NCBI GenBank assembly: GCA_031761405.1
Contig: JASEVX010000001.1
Coordinates: 26,078,261-26,142,260, forward strand
Length of the DNA stretch: 64,000 nt
Source: Serripes groenlandicus
Taxonomy: Eukaryota; Mollusca; Bivalvia; Cardiida; Cardiidae
Direction of reading: 5' to 3'
The notes below the pieces were generated by a model. The model was not told the origin of the DNA and ran no database searches. It worked only from the letters and a program-made list of their open reading frames with translations. Position numbers and translations under genes: made by a program. Position 1 is the stretch's first letter. Every line of letters begins with the position of its first letter. This document shows, in pieces, positions 61,301 through 64,000 of the stretch.

Positions 61301-62702
61301 GTTTTCAGCCACCACATGGAGGAATATCTGACAAGTGATGATCTTATACGTAAACTGTGTTCTCAATATGACAAGGCCCTATATAGTGAAAATAAAAGTC
61401 TAGAATCCGGTAAGTCTACTATATGGAGGAATATCTGACAAGTGATGATCTTATACGTAAACTCTGTTCTCAATATGACAAGGCCCTATATAGTGAAAAT
61501 AAAAGTCTAGAATCCGGTAAGTCTACTATATGGAGGAATATTTGACAAGTGATGATCTTATTCGAAAACTGTGTTCTCAATATTACAAAGGTACTGTACA
61601 ATGAAGATAATAAAAGTCTAGAATTCAGTAAGTCTACTGTTTAAGGTACCAACCTAAAGTAGGAATATGAAAATCATTAAAGTCCAATCAAATAATCTGT
61701 ATAACTTTTACCTTTTTCTGATATAATTGACTTTTAAAACTACTAAAGCAGACAACATTTTACAACACTATCATGAAACAAGCATTTTTTTCTTTTCCCC
61801 TCAACGTTTTCAACTATGTATTAATAAGTTTTCTTGCAATTTTAAATGGACACTGTATTGATTGTCAGCAAAACGAGCATGTTTCACTGATTGTATAGAT
61901 TGATTCCATCCAATATTACACCATTATCTCTTTTTGTTACATTAAAAATTGCATACTGATATATTCATTTTGAAAAATCTCCCTACCTTTTTCATTCCAT
62001 TACAAATAGTTATGCATGCAGTCCAATAGCAGCTCTTGTAAAGATTGTGTGTGATAATAGCTTAGCATTTTTTTTTAAATTGCGTTAAAAGGCCTAGTAT
62101 GAATATCATATTTTCAGAAGACAGCCCTGTTTCTCCTTTTGAGGAACCAGGAGATATCGGCAGCAATGTTGCCATGGTCGGGAACCGGATATGTATACAG
62201 AATGATGCAGATGTGGGAGCCATTCCTGAAAGCAGCTCTTTGAAAAAACATTTTCAGCATAGAGGTATTCTCCGAATAGACCCAGATGAAACAAAGTGGT
62301 GAGTGCATGCATGGTTCTAATGCCTCTCCTTTTCTTCTAGATTTAAGCCTCTAGAGCTGACAAAAAAAATCCCCCACATTCAAGTTTTTACAGGTTATAA
62401 TGGAATCAAAACATCTTGAAAAAAGCATGGAAACTTTCTATGAATGAAAGAAAAATTATTGAATAAAGTCTAAAGCATTTTGGCAAAATGAGATTGTTTC
62501 TTTCTCTAAATTCAAAGATCCTAACCAAATTTTCAGCAAATTTGCCTACAATTCTAATATCTCGGCAAGTATGATTTCAAGCACCAGAATCGTGAGATAT
62601 TTCTTTTCGAGATATGTTTTTACTTTTTTAGTAAAGACACTGATCATAACCAACACAGACATTTGAGGGGAAATTGGCTTGCCTACTGGGAACACGAACT
62701 AG
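40140..62702 (+). CDS. WDR81: WDR81 (BEACH/WD40 endosomal protein), 18 coding exons, both ends missing
   Basis: Spliced model: 40140-40318, 41427-41583, 43232-44458, 44991-45161, 45983-46023, 46600-46741, 47872-48065, 49925-50739, 51082-51242, 52560-53079, 53937-54076, 55999-56118, 56978-57266, 59272-59454, 59999-60116, 61309-61409, 62118-62298, 62632-62702. All junctions are AG/GT and the phases agree throughout. It encodes about 1,603 residues, against about 1,940 in human WDR81. The order of conserved blocks matches that protein: a kinase-like N-terminal part, the BEACH domain, a long helical middle with acidic linkers, and the [13 protein letters not shown] block that precedes the WD40 repeats. 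From family knowledge, WDR81 works with WDR91 on endosomes to restrain the Beclin-1/class III PI3-kinase complex and promote endosome maturation. It also acts in clearance of ubiquitinated aggregates. The WD40 propeller must lie right of the window. The first exon with the start Met was not identified. Confidence 0.95.
40350..40420 (+). mobile_element. MITE remnant after WDR81 exon a
   Basis: acagacaacattcgatacct and ctgcaggagacaacgttttg. The rest has decayed. Confidence 0.5.
40762..41112. mobile_element. inverted MITE dimer
   Basis: A plus copy (40762-about 40910) is fused at ggttatctgttatcagcaga to a minus copy (about 40911-41112). Both outer ends are complete (TTAA...TTAA). Confidence 0.88.
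41255..41410 (-). mobile_element. MITE fragments abutting WDR81 exon b
   Basis: gcagcagatgacttctgaaa, then a second left end at 41,323 and the right end ttggtgggaaagggttaa. Confidence 0.75.
41427..41583 (+). CDS. WDR81: WDR81 exon b
   Basis: Acceptor ttgttccag, donor gtacaa. It encodes GLHNGPLY...[13 protein letters not shown], matching the NYRNLWRHAYHTYG-type block of vertebrate WDR81. The upstream MITE ends at 41410, only 16 bp before the exon, so nearly all of the region where branch point and pyrimidine tract would lie borders MITE sequence. Confidence 0.85.
41816..42312 (+). mobile_element. MITE interrupted by another repeat
   Basis: Left half to about 41,945 with a GCTTATAATGCGC centre. 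Right half from about 42,230 (attccatatttttaccgaaa) to gtatatgagaaagaataaa. Confidence 0.75.
41945..42228. mobile_element. inserted repeat with ACCCCCAG-type ends
   Basis: Begins tattatacccccagatacat and closes gctgggggtattcatcccct. Not coding. It sits inside the MITE, so it is younger than the MITE. Family not recognised. Confidence 0.5.
42440..42735 (-). repeat. diverged agagggtcac repeat (reverse)
   Basis: aagtgaccctctactaaaaa near 42,522, with surrounding AT-rich blocks of the same family in the intron before WDR81 exon c. Confidence 0.5.
42822..43040 (-). mobile_element. TTAA MITE
   Basis: Good right end (aatgagggaaagggttaa). The central hairpin is nearly lost (gagaagcaatttc). Confidence 0.9.
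43232..44458 (+). CDS. WDR81: WDR81 exon c: kinase-like segment and most of the BEACH domain
   Basis: This is the largest exon, 409 whole codons (acceptor ttgttgcag, donor gtaagt). It opens with [12 protein letters not shown], then a stretch resembling a kinase catalytic loop ([16 protein letters not shown]). After an acidic/polar linker comes the BEACH core: [22 protein letters not shown], then [45 protein letters not shown], and the run [17 protein letters not shown] to [12 protein letters not shown]. These blocks are nearly identical to vertebrate WDR81 and make the family call secure. The BEACH core begins about 215 codons into the exon. Confidence 0.96.
44517..44930 (+). mobile_element. 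degenerate MITE sequence after WDR81 exon c
   Basis: Core gtggcaaaaggagaaattgc at about 44,600. Second core gaacgacttttgaaaacatt at about 44,774. Confidence 0.55.
44991..45161 (+). CDS. WDR81: WDR81 exon d: end of the BEACH domain
   Basis: 57 whole codons; acceptor ttatgtacag, donor gtaagt. It encodes [18 protein letters not shown], then [13 protein letters not shown], the WDR81 signature that closes the BEACH domain. Its donor region was the seed for a 63-70 bp tandem repeat in the following intron. Confidence 0.93.
45163..45612 (+). repeat. 63-70 bp tandem repeat in WDR81 intron after exon d
   Basis: Six or more units, each with tattataatcatgat, tttattaagttggtg and ttttacttcagaa. Anchors at 45211, 45280, 45343, 45406, 45476 and about 45539. 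The first unit begins at the exon d donor itself. Confidence 0.85.
45699..45935 (+). mobile_element. TTAA MITE plus a mini-copy
   Basis: 45699-45867 is a core-deleted copy. 45868-45935 has both ends of a MITE with almost nothing between. Confidence 0.8.
45983..46023 (+). CDS. WDR81: WDR81 exon e (41 bp)
   Basis: Very short exon between gcttttacag and gtaaaa. It encodes [13 protein letters not shown] plus two bases of an Arg codon that exon f completes. The sequence is not conserved enough to identify alone; the call rests on phase and splice sites. Confidence 0.6.
46090..46305 (-). mobile_element. SINE-1 in the WDR81 intron
   Basis: Minus orientation: tail gttttacgccgttttcaaca at the left, head with gggatcgaacctggg and gctaatcgctcggccag at the right. 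Confidence 0.88.
46600..46741 (+). CDS. WDR81: WDR81 exon f
   Basis: Acceptor tatcttttag, donor gtaaag. It encodes [19 protein letters not shown] followed by a Ser/Thr-rich tail. The LPDDFDP stretch aligns with the ILLPEGFNPM stretch of human WDR81. The exon ends on a codon boundary. Confidence 0.75.
46786..46993 (-). mobile_element. CACAT-type MITE, intact at the ctccctTTAAatgaag site
   Basis: It shows the unoccupied form of the sequence that carries the nested insertion at 57357. Confidence 0.88.
47307..47533 (-). mobile_element. CACAT-type TTAA MITE
   Basis: Centre GCTCACCATGAGC is a perfect stem. It ends gcaggtgggaaagggtaa. Confidence 0.9.
47575..47779 (+). mobile_element. TTAA MITE, left end shortened
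   Basis: ttaaccctttcccttttccc replaces the usual left block. Centre GCTCAAATGAGC. Confidence 0.9.
47872..48065 (+). CDS. WDR81: WDR81 exon g
   Basis: Acceptor tttctatctag, donor gtaagg. It encodes [19 protein letters not shown], equivalent to the human block DMQALGVLLAEMVFATRVR. It ends two bases into an Arg codon. Confidence 0.88.
48119..48311 (-). mobile_element. MITE, left TIR lost
   Basis: tttgcagcagacgaatttga to acaagtggtaaagggtt. Confidence 0.8.
48420..48618 (+). mobile_element. TTAA MITE, diverged
   Basis: ttaacctttcctcacttgta to gatttggtgtatgagggtaa. The left half of the central hairpin is lost. Confidence 0.8.
48803..49010 (+). mobile_element. CACAT-type TTAA MITE
   Basis: Centre GCTCATGATGAGC. 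It ends tgtatgtgggaaagggttaa. Confidence 0.92.
49249..49446 (-). mobile_element. MITE, diverged
   Basis: catctgctgcagacggcttt to tgtatgtgggaaaaggttaa. Confidence 0.82.
49510..49864 (+). mobile_element. MITE remnant plus MITE before WDR81 exon h
   Basis: Core remnant 49510-49612. Fuller copy 49639-49864 ending tgtatgtggaaaaaagatta. Confidence 0.8.
49925..50739 (+). CDS. WDR81: WDR81 exon h: helical middle region
   Basis: 815 bp; acceptor ttttctttcag, donor gtaggg. It carries [19 protein letters not shown] and [14 protein letters not shown], direct counterparts of vertebrate WDR81. HEAT-like amphipathic helices follow ([32 protein letters not shown]). It ends in a strongly acidic linker ([10 protein letters not shown]). 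The reading frame continues past the donor to 50819, so intron retention would add a short tail and stop. Confidence 0.93.
50956..50988. mobile_element. MITE-C end fused to a TTAA-MITE end
   Basis: tttcacgccaagccctcgat runs straight into gggaaagggataag. Confidence 0.6.
51082..51242 (+). CDS. WDR81: WDR81 exon i: acidic linker
   Basis: Acceptor ttttcattacag, donor gtaagt. It encodes an Asp/Glu-rich low-complexity segment ([16 protein letters not shown]) like the long acidic linker of vertebrate WDR81. It is supported by phase, splice sites and composition rather than by residue conservation. Confidence 0.78.
51357..51561. mobile_element. MITE, both ends of the AATCTGCAG type
   Basis: A long T run replaces the left half of the core. 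It ends ttgtatgtaggcaaggatta. Confidence 0.8.
51637..52092 (+). mobile_element. two diverged MITEs
   Basis: 51637-51829 ends tgtatgtggaaaagggtaa. 51905-52092 has centre GCTCAAAACAAGC and ends gtatgtggggaagggtcaa. Confidence 0.82.
52271..52500 (+). mobile_element. TTAA MITE, full-length reference copy
   Basis: Type copy of the dominant family: TTAA, then CCCTTTCCCTCATA, ending TATGAGGGAAAGGG... TTAA (one end reads cgtatgaggg). Inward from the TIRs are inverted CTGCAGCAGAC/GTCTGCTGCAG blocks. Near the middle is a hairpin with stem AGAAATTGCAC/GTGCAATTTCT. Total 230 bp with no coding capacity. The orientation called plus here has AGACGCTTTCTGACGCC at its left end and GAATTGCCGTATGAG at its right. 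A second type has CACAT in place of CTCAT in the ends. Confidence 0.95.
52560..53079 (+). CDS. WDR81: WDR81 exon j
   Basis: 520 bp; acceptor tattaaacag, donor gtgagc. The first two thirds is a variable acidic/Ser-rich linker. The last third, [17 protein letters not shown]...[11 protein letters not shown], aligns with human KMVRWLSAKLGPTV...LLRLLTSCYVG. The acceptor lies 60 bp after a full-length MITE copy. Confidence 0.9.
53137..53392 (+). mobile_element. MITE left-end fragment and MITE
   Basis: 53137-53202 is a left fragment. 53204-53392 starts ttaaccctttcccgtatata and ends tgctgtatgttggaaa. Confidence 0.8.
53640..53922 (+). mobile_element. degenerate MITE sequence before WDR81 exon k
   Basis: Two cores: gctcatgataagcaatttct at 53,690 and gcttattatgagcaacttcc at 53,826. 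Confidence 0.6.
53937..54076 (+). CDS. WDR81: WDR81 exon k
   Basis: Acceptor ataaatttcag, donor gtatgt. It encodes [20 protein letters not shown], matching the human [20 protein letters not shown] block. A degenerate MITE reaches to within about 15 bp of the acceptor. Confidence 0.88.
54180..54970 (+). repeat. 123-145 bp tandem array in WDR81 intron
   Basis: gaaactttgtcag at 54245, 54390 and 54522, and a variant at 54645. Each unit carries aaggtcacta(g) motifs. It ends cccattctcaggtgaacgat then gggcctcatggccctcttgt, a terminal hairpin. Confidence 0.8.
54885..54908 (+). mobile_element. MITE-B end fragment
   Basis: gccattggcgctgaaagagttaa, the right TIR only, embedded in the 54.2-55.0 kb repeat. 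Confidence 0.6.
54980..55560. other. WDR81 intron, no exon seen
   Basis: Contains gcattcgcttgcggcctctt (similar to the hairpin ends of other repeats here) and one CRE-like tgacgtca at about 55,421. Confidence 0.5.
55580..55660 (+). mobile_element. tRNA-like SINE head
   Basis: A box tggtagctcggtcgg, loop ctgtcaa, B box agttcgaatccc. The acceptor ends do not pair. A short related piece, ctgtcaatccaggggttgtg, recurs at 59208. Confidence 0.6.
55739..55964 (-). mobile_element. CACAT-type TTAA MITE
   Basis: Centre GCTCATTATGAGC. It ends tacatgtggaaaagggttaa, 34 bp before WDR81 exon l. Confidence 0.92.
55999..56118 (+). CDS. WDR81: WDR81 exon l
   Basis: 40 whole codons; acceptor aatcattag, donor gtaatt. 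It reads [20 protein letters not shown], equivalent to human [20 protein letters not shown]. A MITE copy ends 34 bp upstream. Confidence 0.9.
56398..56595 (+). mobile_element. SINE-3 body and tail
   Basis: ccaccaatgggctaacagtc and ggccaccgtgatatgactaa. The tRNA-like head is missing. Confidence 0.82.
56747..56916 (+). mobile_element. MITE, diverged
   Basis: cttttccctcaagcagacac to atgtggtcaatggttaa. Centre GCTCATAATGAGC is still a perfect stem. Confidence 0.75.
56978..57266 (+). CDS. WDR81: WDR81 exon m
   Basis: Acceptor taccttcag, donor gtaggg. It encodes [20 protein letters not shown], then [20 protein letters not shown] and [10 protein letters not shown]. The vertebrate counterpart runs from LTSLVTGFPSG to VATFFQVFS. 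A nested pair of MITEs starts 15 bp after the donor. Confidence 0.92.
57281..57719 (-). mobile_element. CACAT-type MITE split by the 57357 insertion
   Basis: Starts ttaaccctttcacacataca and ends gagggaaaggattga. Removing the insert and one TTAA restores the layout seen at 46786 (ctccctttaaatgaaggtac). Confidence 0.92.
57357..57585 (-). mobile_element. TTAA MITE nested in another MITE
   Basis: TTAA at 57357-57360 and 57582-57585. Centre GCTCATTTGAGC. The host copy reads ...aactcctt before and atgaaagaacaataattgaa after. Confidence 0.95.
57772..57992 (-). mobile_element. CACAT-type MITE
   Basis: taacccacctttcccgcata at the left. The right end is decayed (gtgaggaaag). Confidence 0.8.
58027..58336 (+). 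mobile_element. TTAA MITE plus core remnant
   Basis: 58027-58240 has good ends with half the central hairpin deleted (aattgctccttttgcc). 58248-58336 is a core remnant. Confidence 0.88.
58352..58581 (+). mobile_element. TTAA MITE, full length
   Basis: 230 bp including both TTAA sites, with a GCACAAAACGTGC central stem. It is among the best-preserved copies and lies in the WDR81 intron after exon m. Confidence 0.95.
59272..59454 (+). CDS. WDR81: WDR81 exon n
   Basis: Acceptor ctctgtttcag, donor gtatct. It encodes [20 protein letters not shown] and a basic, Pro-containing stretch. Conservation is poor, and the call depends on the phase (1 in, 1 out) linking exons m and o. Confidence 0.75.
59503..59886 (+). 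mobile_element. two CACAT-type MITEs, diverged
   Basis: 59503-59717 with a rearranged AT-rich centre. 59768-59886 is a right part ending tgtatgtgggaaagcgtta. Confidence 0.78.
59999..60116 (+). CDS. WDR81: WDR81 exon o
   Basis: Acceptor tattttgtag, donor gtaagc. It encodes [20 protein letters not shown], equivalent to human [20 protein letters not shown]. It ends two bases into a codon that exon p completes as Ser. Confidence 0.85.
60169..60396 (-). mobile_element. CACAT-type TTAA MITE
   Basis: ttaacgctttcccacataca to catgtggcaaaaggttaa. Confidence 0.9.
60500..61130. repeat. diverged repeat with aggtgagct/ctcttgtt ends
   Basis: ctattaaatcaggtgagcta then tgtcctcttgtt at 60,895-60,935. A second terminal hairpin, ctcaggtgatcgatttatgg then ccatctaggctctcttgtta, just before the MITE at 61131. 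Confidence 0.5.
61131..61300 (+). mobile_element. TTAA MITE, right-truncated at WDR81 exon p
   Basis: Perfect left end and body up to ttgacaaaatatgtt, where it changes into the acceptor tgttttcag. The right TIR is missing. Confidence 0.92.
61309..61409 (+). CDS. WDR81: WDR81 exon p, with a MITE-bordered acceptor and tandem copies downstream
   Basis: Acceptor tgttttcag, donor gtaagt. It encodes [20 protein letters not shown] and a short polar tail, like the IIPNHELVGELAGLY block of human WDR81. The 170 bp directly upstream is a 3'-truncated MITE whose end sits 8-10 bp before the exon, so the 3' splice-site region is partly MITE-derived. Two further copies of most of the exon plus its donor follow in tandem. 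Confidence 0.85.
61316..61640 (+). repeat. WDR81: tandem triplication of most of WDR81 exon p and its donor
   Basis: 107-bp units start at 61316, 61423 and 61530 (each atggaggaatat). Units 1 and 2 differ at one base. Unit 3 has about a dozen changes, including ones that break the frame. The units lack the acceptor and first seven exon bases, so copies 2 and 3 are intronic, each with a donor-like gtaagt or agtaag end. Confidence 0.92.
61680..61830 (+). mobile_element. possible MITE remnant
   Basis: aaagcagacaacattttaca and a ttttcccctcaacgttttca core. Ends decayed. Confidence 0.4.
62118..62298 (+). CDS. WDR81: WDR81 exon q
   Basis: Acceptor atattttcag, donor gtgagt. It encodes [20 protein letters not shown], aligning with human GTFGSVLVGNRIQIPNDS. 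Phase 1 in and 2 out fit the neighbours. Confidence 0.88.
62632..62702 (+). CDS. WDR81: WDR81 exon r, last in the window
   Basis: Acceptor tacttttttag, donor gtaagt. It encodes [17 protein letters not shown], the strongly conserved block just before the first WD40 repeat (human SGNWLAYWQYEIG). No later exon was found before 64000, so the WD40 exons lie outside. Confidence 0.9.
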
Positions 62703-62704
62703 GT

Positions 62705-62880
62705 AAGTCCCTCATACACTGGATTTCTGGTGCTTCTGCACCAGTGAAATTTGAAACATCATTGAAAAAGGAGTAATTAGTCGAAACAAGCAATTTATTC
62801 CTTTTCCGAAAATATCTCCAGCTTCAAATTGAAATTAATTGATCTACTTACAATTTTCAGGATGTTTCCTGTTTTATCTT
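62705..62880 (+). mobile_element. MITE remnant after WDR81 exon r
   Basis: gtccctcatacactgg at the left. Core gaaacaagcaatttattcct. Confidence 0.5.
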
Positions 62881-63015
62881 GGATGTTTTTAATGCAGATA
62901 ACTCCAAAAAAAAAAAGTTCATATAAATAAATAATGTAGTAGGGTGCAAGGAAAACAAAACCTTAGGGAATACGCGACCAGGGTCCAATTCCACCAACCG
63001 TACTTAGGGTAATAC

Positions 63016-63245
63016 TTAACCCTTTCCCTCATATAGACGCTTTCTGATGCCTCTGCAGCAGACGGCTTTTTGAAAACATAGTGACAAAAGAAGAAATTGC
63101 ACAGAACGTGCAATTTCTCCTTTTGCCACAATGTTTTCCACTTTTTGTCATGGGTTATCCATTCAATTATAGAGATTATTTATTTTTTGACAAAATATGT
63201 TCGAAGTCGTCTGCTGCAGAATTGCTGTATGAGGGAAAGGGTTAA
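63016..63245 (+). mobile_element. TTAA MITE, full length
   Basis: 230 bp with intact ends and a GCACAGAACGTGC central stem. Confidence 0.95.
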
Positions 63246-63475
63246 ATACTTAAAACCATATTTCATCATTTTTGTTTTCTTAATAAAAAAGCCAAGAGAT
63301 ATCATTTCTTAACAAGTATTGTTAGTCAGAAAGGTAATCATGTATGTCAACTTATATGTCATTTGACTAAATATATTCCACCATTCGTGTTTCATAAATT
63401 ATAAGGGAAACAAAAATTGTGAAATATTCTTGTAAGTCTTTAAGTATAACTTAGCGCTAAAGTAAGGTTGGTGGA

Positions 63476-63705
63476 GGAATCCGCTGTGGTCGAGTGGTTA
63501 GCGTCGGGGATTTCGAAACCAGGTGTCCCGGGTTCGATCCCCAGTCAAGGCACTACAGTCATGGTGGAGTGCCCTTGGGCAAGGCACATTTTCTAGCCTA
63601 GTACTGGTTTGTTTACCCAGGGATCATGAATAAGTGAACTGTCGCCGTGATATAACTGAAATATTGTTGAAAGCGGCGTAAAACCCCAATAAATAAATAA
63701 ATAAA
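63476..63705 (+). mobile_element. SINE-1, complete with 13-bp TSD
   Basis: tRNA-Ser-like head (gtggtcgagtggttagcg; B box gggttcgatcccc), body, tail tgatataactgaaatattgt then gcggcgtaaaac and an (aaat)n end. Flanked by taaggttggtgga at 63463-63475 and 63706-63718. Confidence 0.93.
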
Positions 63706-63708
63706 TAA
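63683..63708 (+). repeat. (aaat)n microsatellite
   Basis: Six to seven units forming the SINE-1 3' end. Confidence 0.9.
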
Positions 63709-63780
63709 GGTTGGTGGAATTGGACTCTGGGATCATCTGGATCAACATGTGTATTCACGCAGATTGATCTAACCTTGGAT

Positions 63781-64000
63781 TGTTTCCCACATACAACAAA
63801 TCTGCAGCAGATGACTTTGGAACTATATAATAAAAAATATAGAAAAATCTCTTTAAATGAAAGGTCAATTATTGAATGAAATTGAAAACATTGTGGCAAA
63901 AGGAGAAATTGCTCATTACGAGCAATTTCTTCTTTGTCACAATGTTTTCAAAAGTTGTCTGCTGCAGCGGCATCGAAAAGTGTCTGTATGTCGGAAAGGG
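63781..64000 (-). mobile_element. CACAT-type TTAA MITE, cut by the window edge
   Basis: tttcccacatacaacaaatc to tgtatgtcggaaaggg. Centre GCTCATTACGAGC. Confidence 0.9.

Noticed and set aside
61423..61640. Extra coding exons from the second and third copies of exon p
   Set aside because: Neither copy has an acceptor in front, copy 3 is out of frame, and the phases already fit without them.
1..64000. CRISPR array from many regularly repeated short palindromes
   Set aside because: The repeats are 230-bp transposon copies with decaying sequence and irregular spacing, in an intron-containing genome.

Overview
The window looks like nuclear DNA from a mollusc, most likely a bivalve. It is AT-rich, has one gene with GT-AG introns, and is packed with short interspersed elements. 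These include tRNA-derived SINEs, many TTAA-flanked MITEs, a CR1-like LINE and repeats containing a TGACCTTGACC core. The species cannot be named from the sequence alone. There is no sign of bacterial or phage organisation, and there is no CRISPR array.

Two host genes can be supported. On the minus strand at 21856-23193 is a single-exon coding region for a type II membrane sulfotransferase of the galactose-3-O-sulfotransferase family. On the plus strand from 40140 to 62702 are 18 coding exons of WDR81, the BEACH/WD40 protein of the endosomal WDR81-WDR91 complex. All the exon phases join correctly, giving about 1,603 residues. The extreme N-terminus lies upstream and was not found. The C-terminal WD40 propeller lies beyond the right edge. 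A candidate promoter for WDR81 is near 38,400-38,800.

Layout: 1-18,500 is gene-free and holds MITEs, SINEs and inverted-repeat elements. 18,800-20,700 is a tandem array with a 480-bp unit. 21,600-23,250 is the sulfotransferase gene, with a SINE 12 bp after its stop. 23,300-27,000 is MITE clusters plus a 145-bp tandem array (25,480-26,400) carrying nuclear-receptor-type half sites. 27,839-31,954 is a nearly complete but broken CR1-like LINE (minus strand). 32,095-32,484 is a 390-bp TRIM-like mini LTR element. 33,389-36,332 is a MULE-like transposon with very long terminal inverted repeats and an 8-bp target duplication. 37,900-64,000 is the WDR81 locus, whose introns are largely built from MITE copies.

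The dominant feature is one family of palindromic MITEs of about 222 bp (230 bp with both flanking TTAA sites). Roughly 75 copies or fragments are recognisable. Nested copies show directly that the family inserts at TTAA and duplicates it, and its ends begin CCCTTT. That fits a piggyBac-type non-autonomous element. Its central hairpin changes in a covarying way between copies. One copy runs right up to the splice acceptor of WDR81 exon 16, and that exon has been partly triplicated in tandem.
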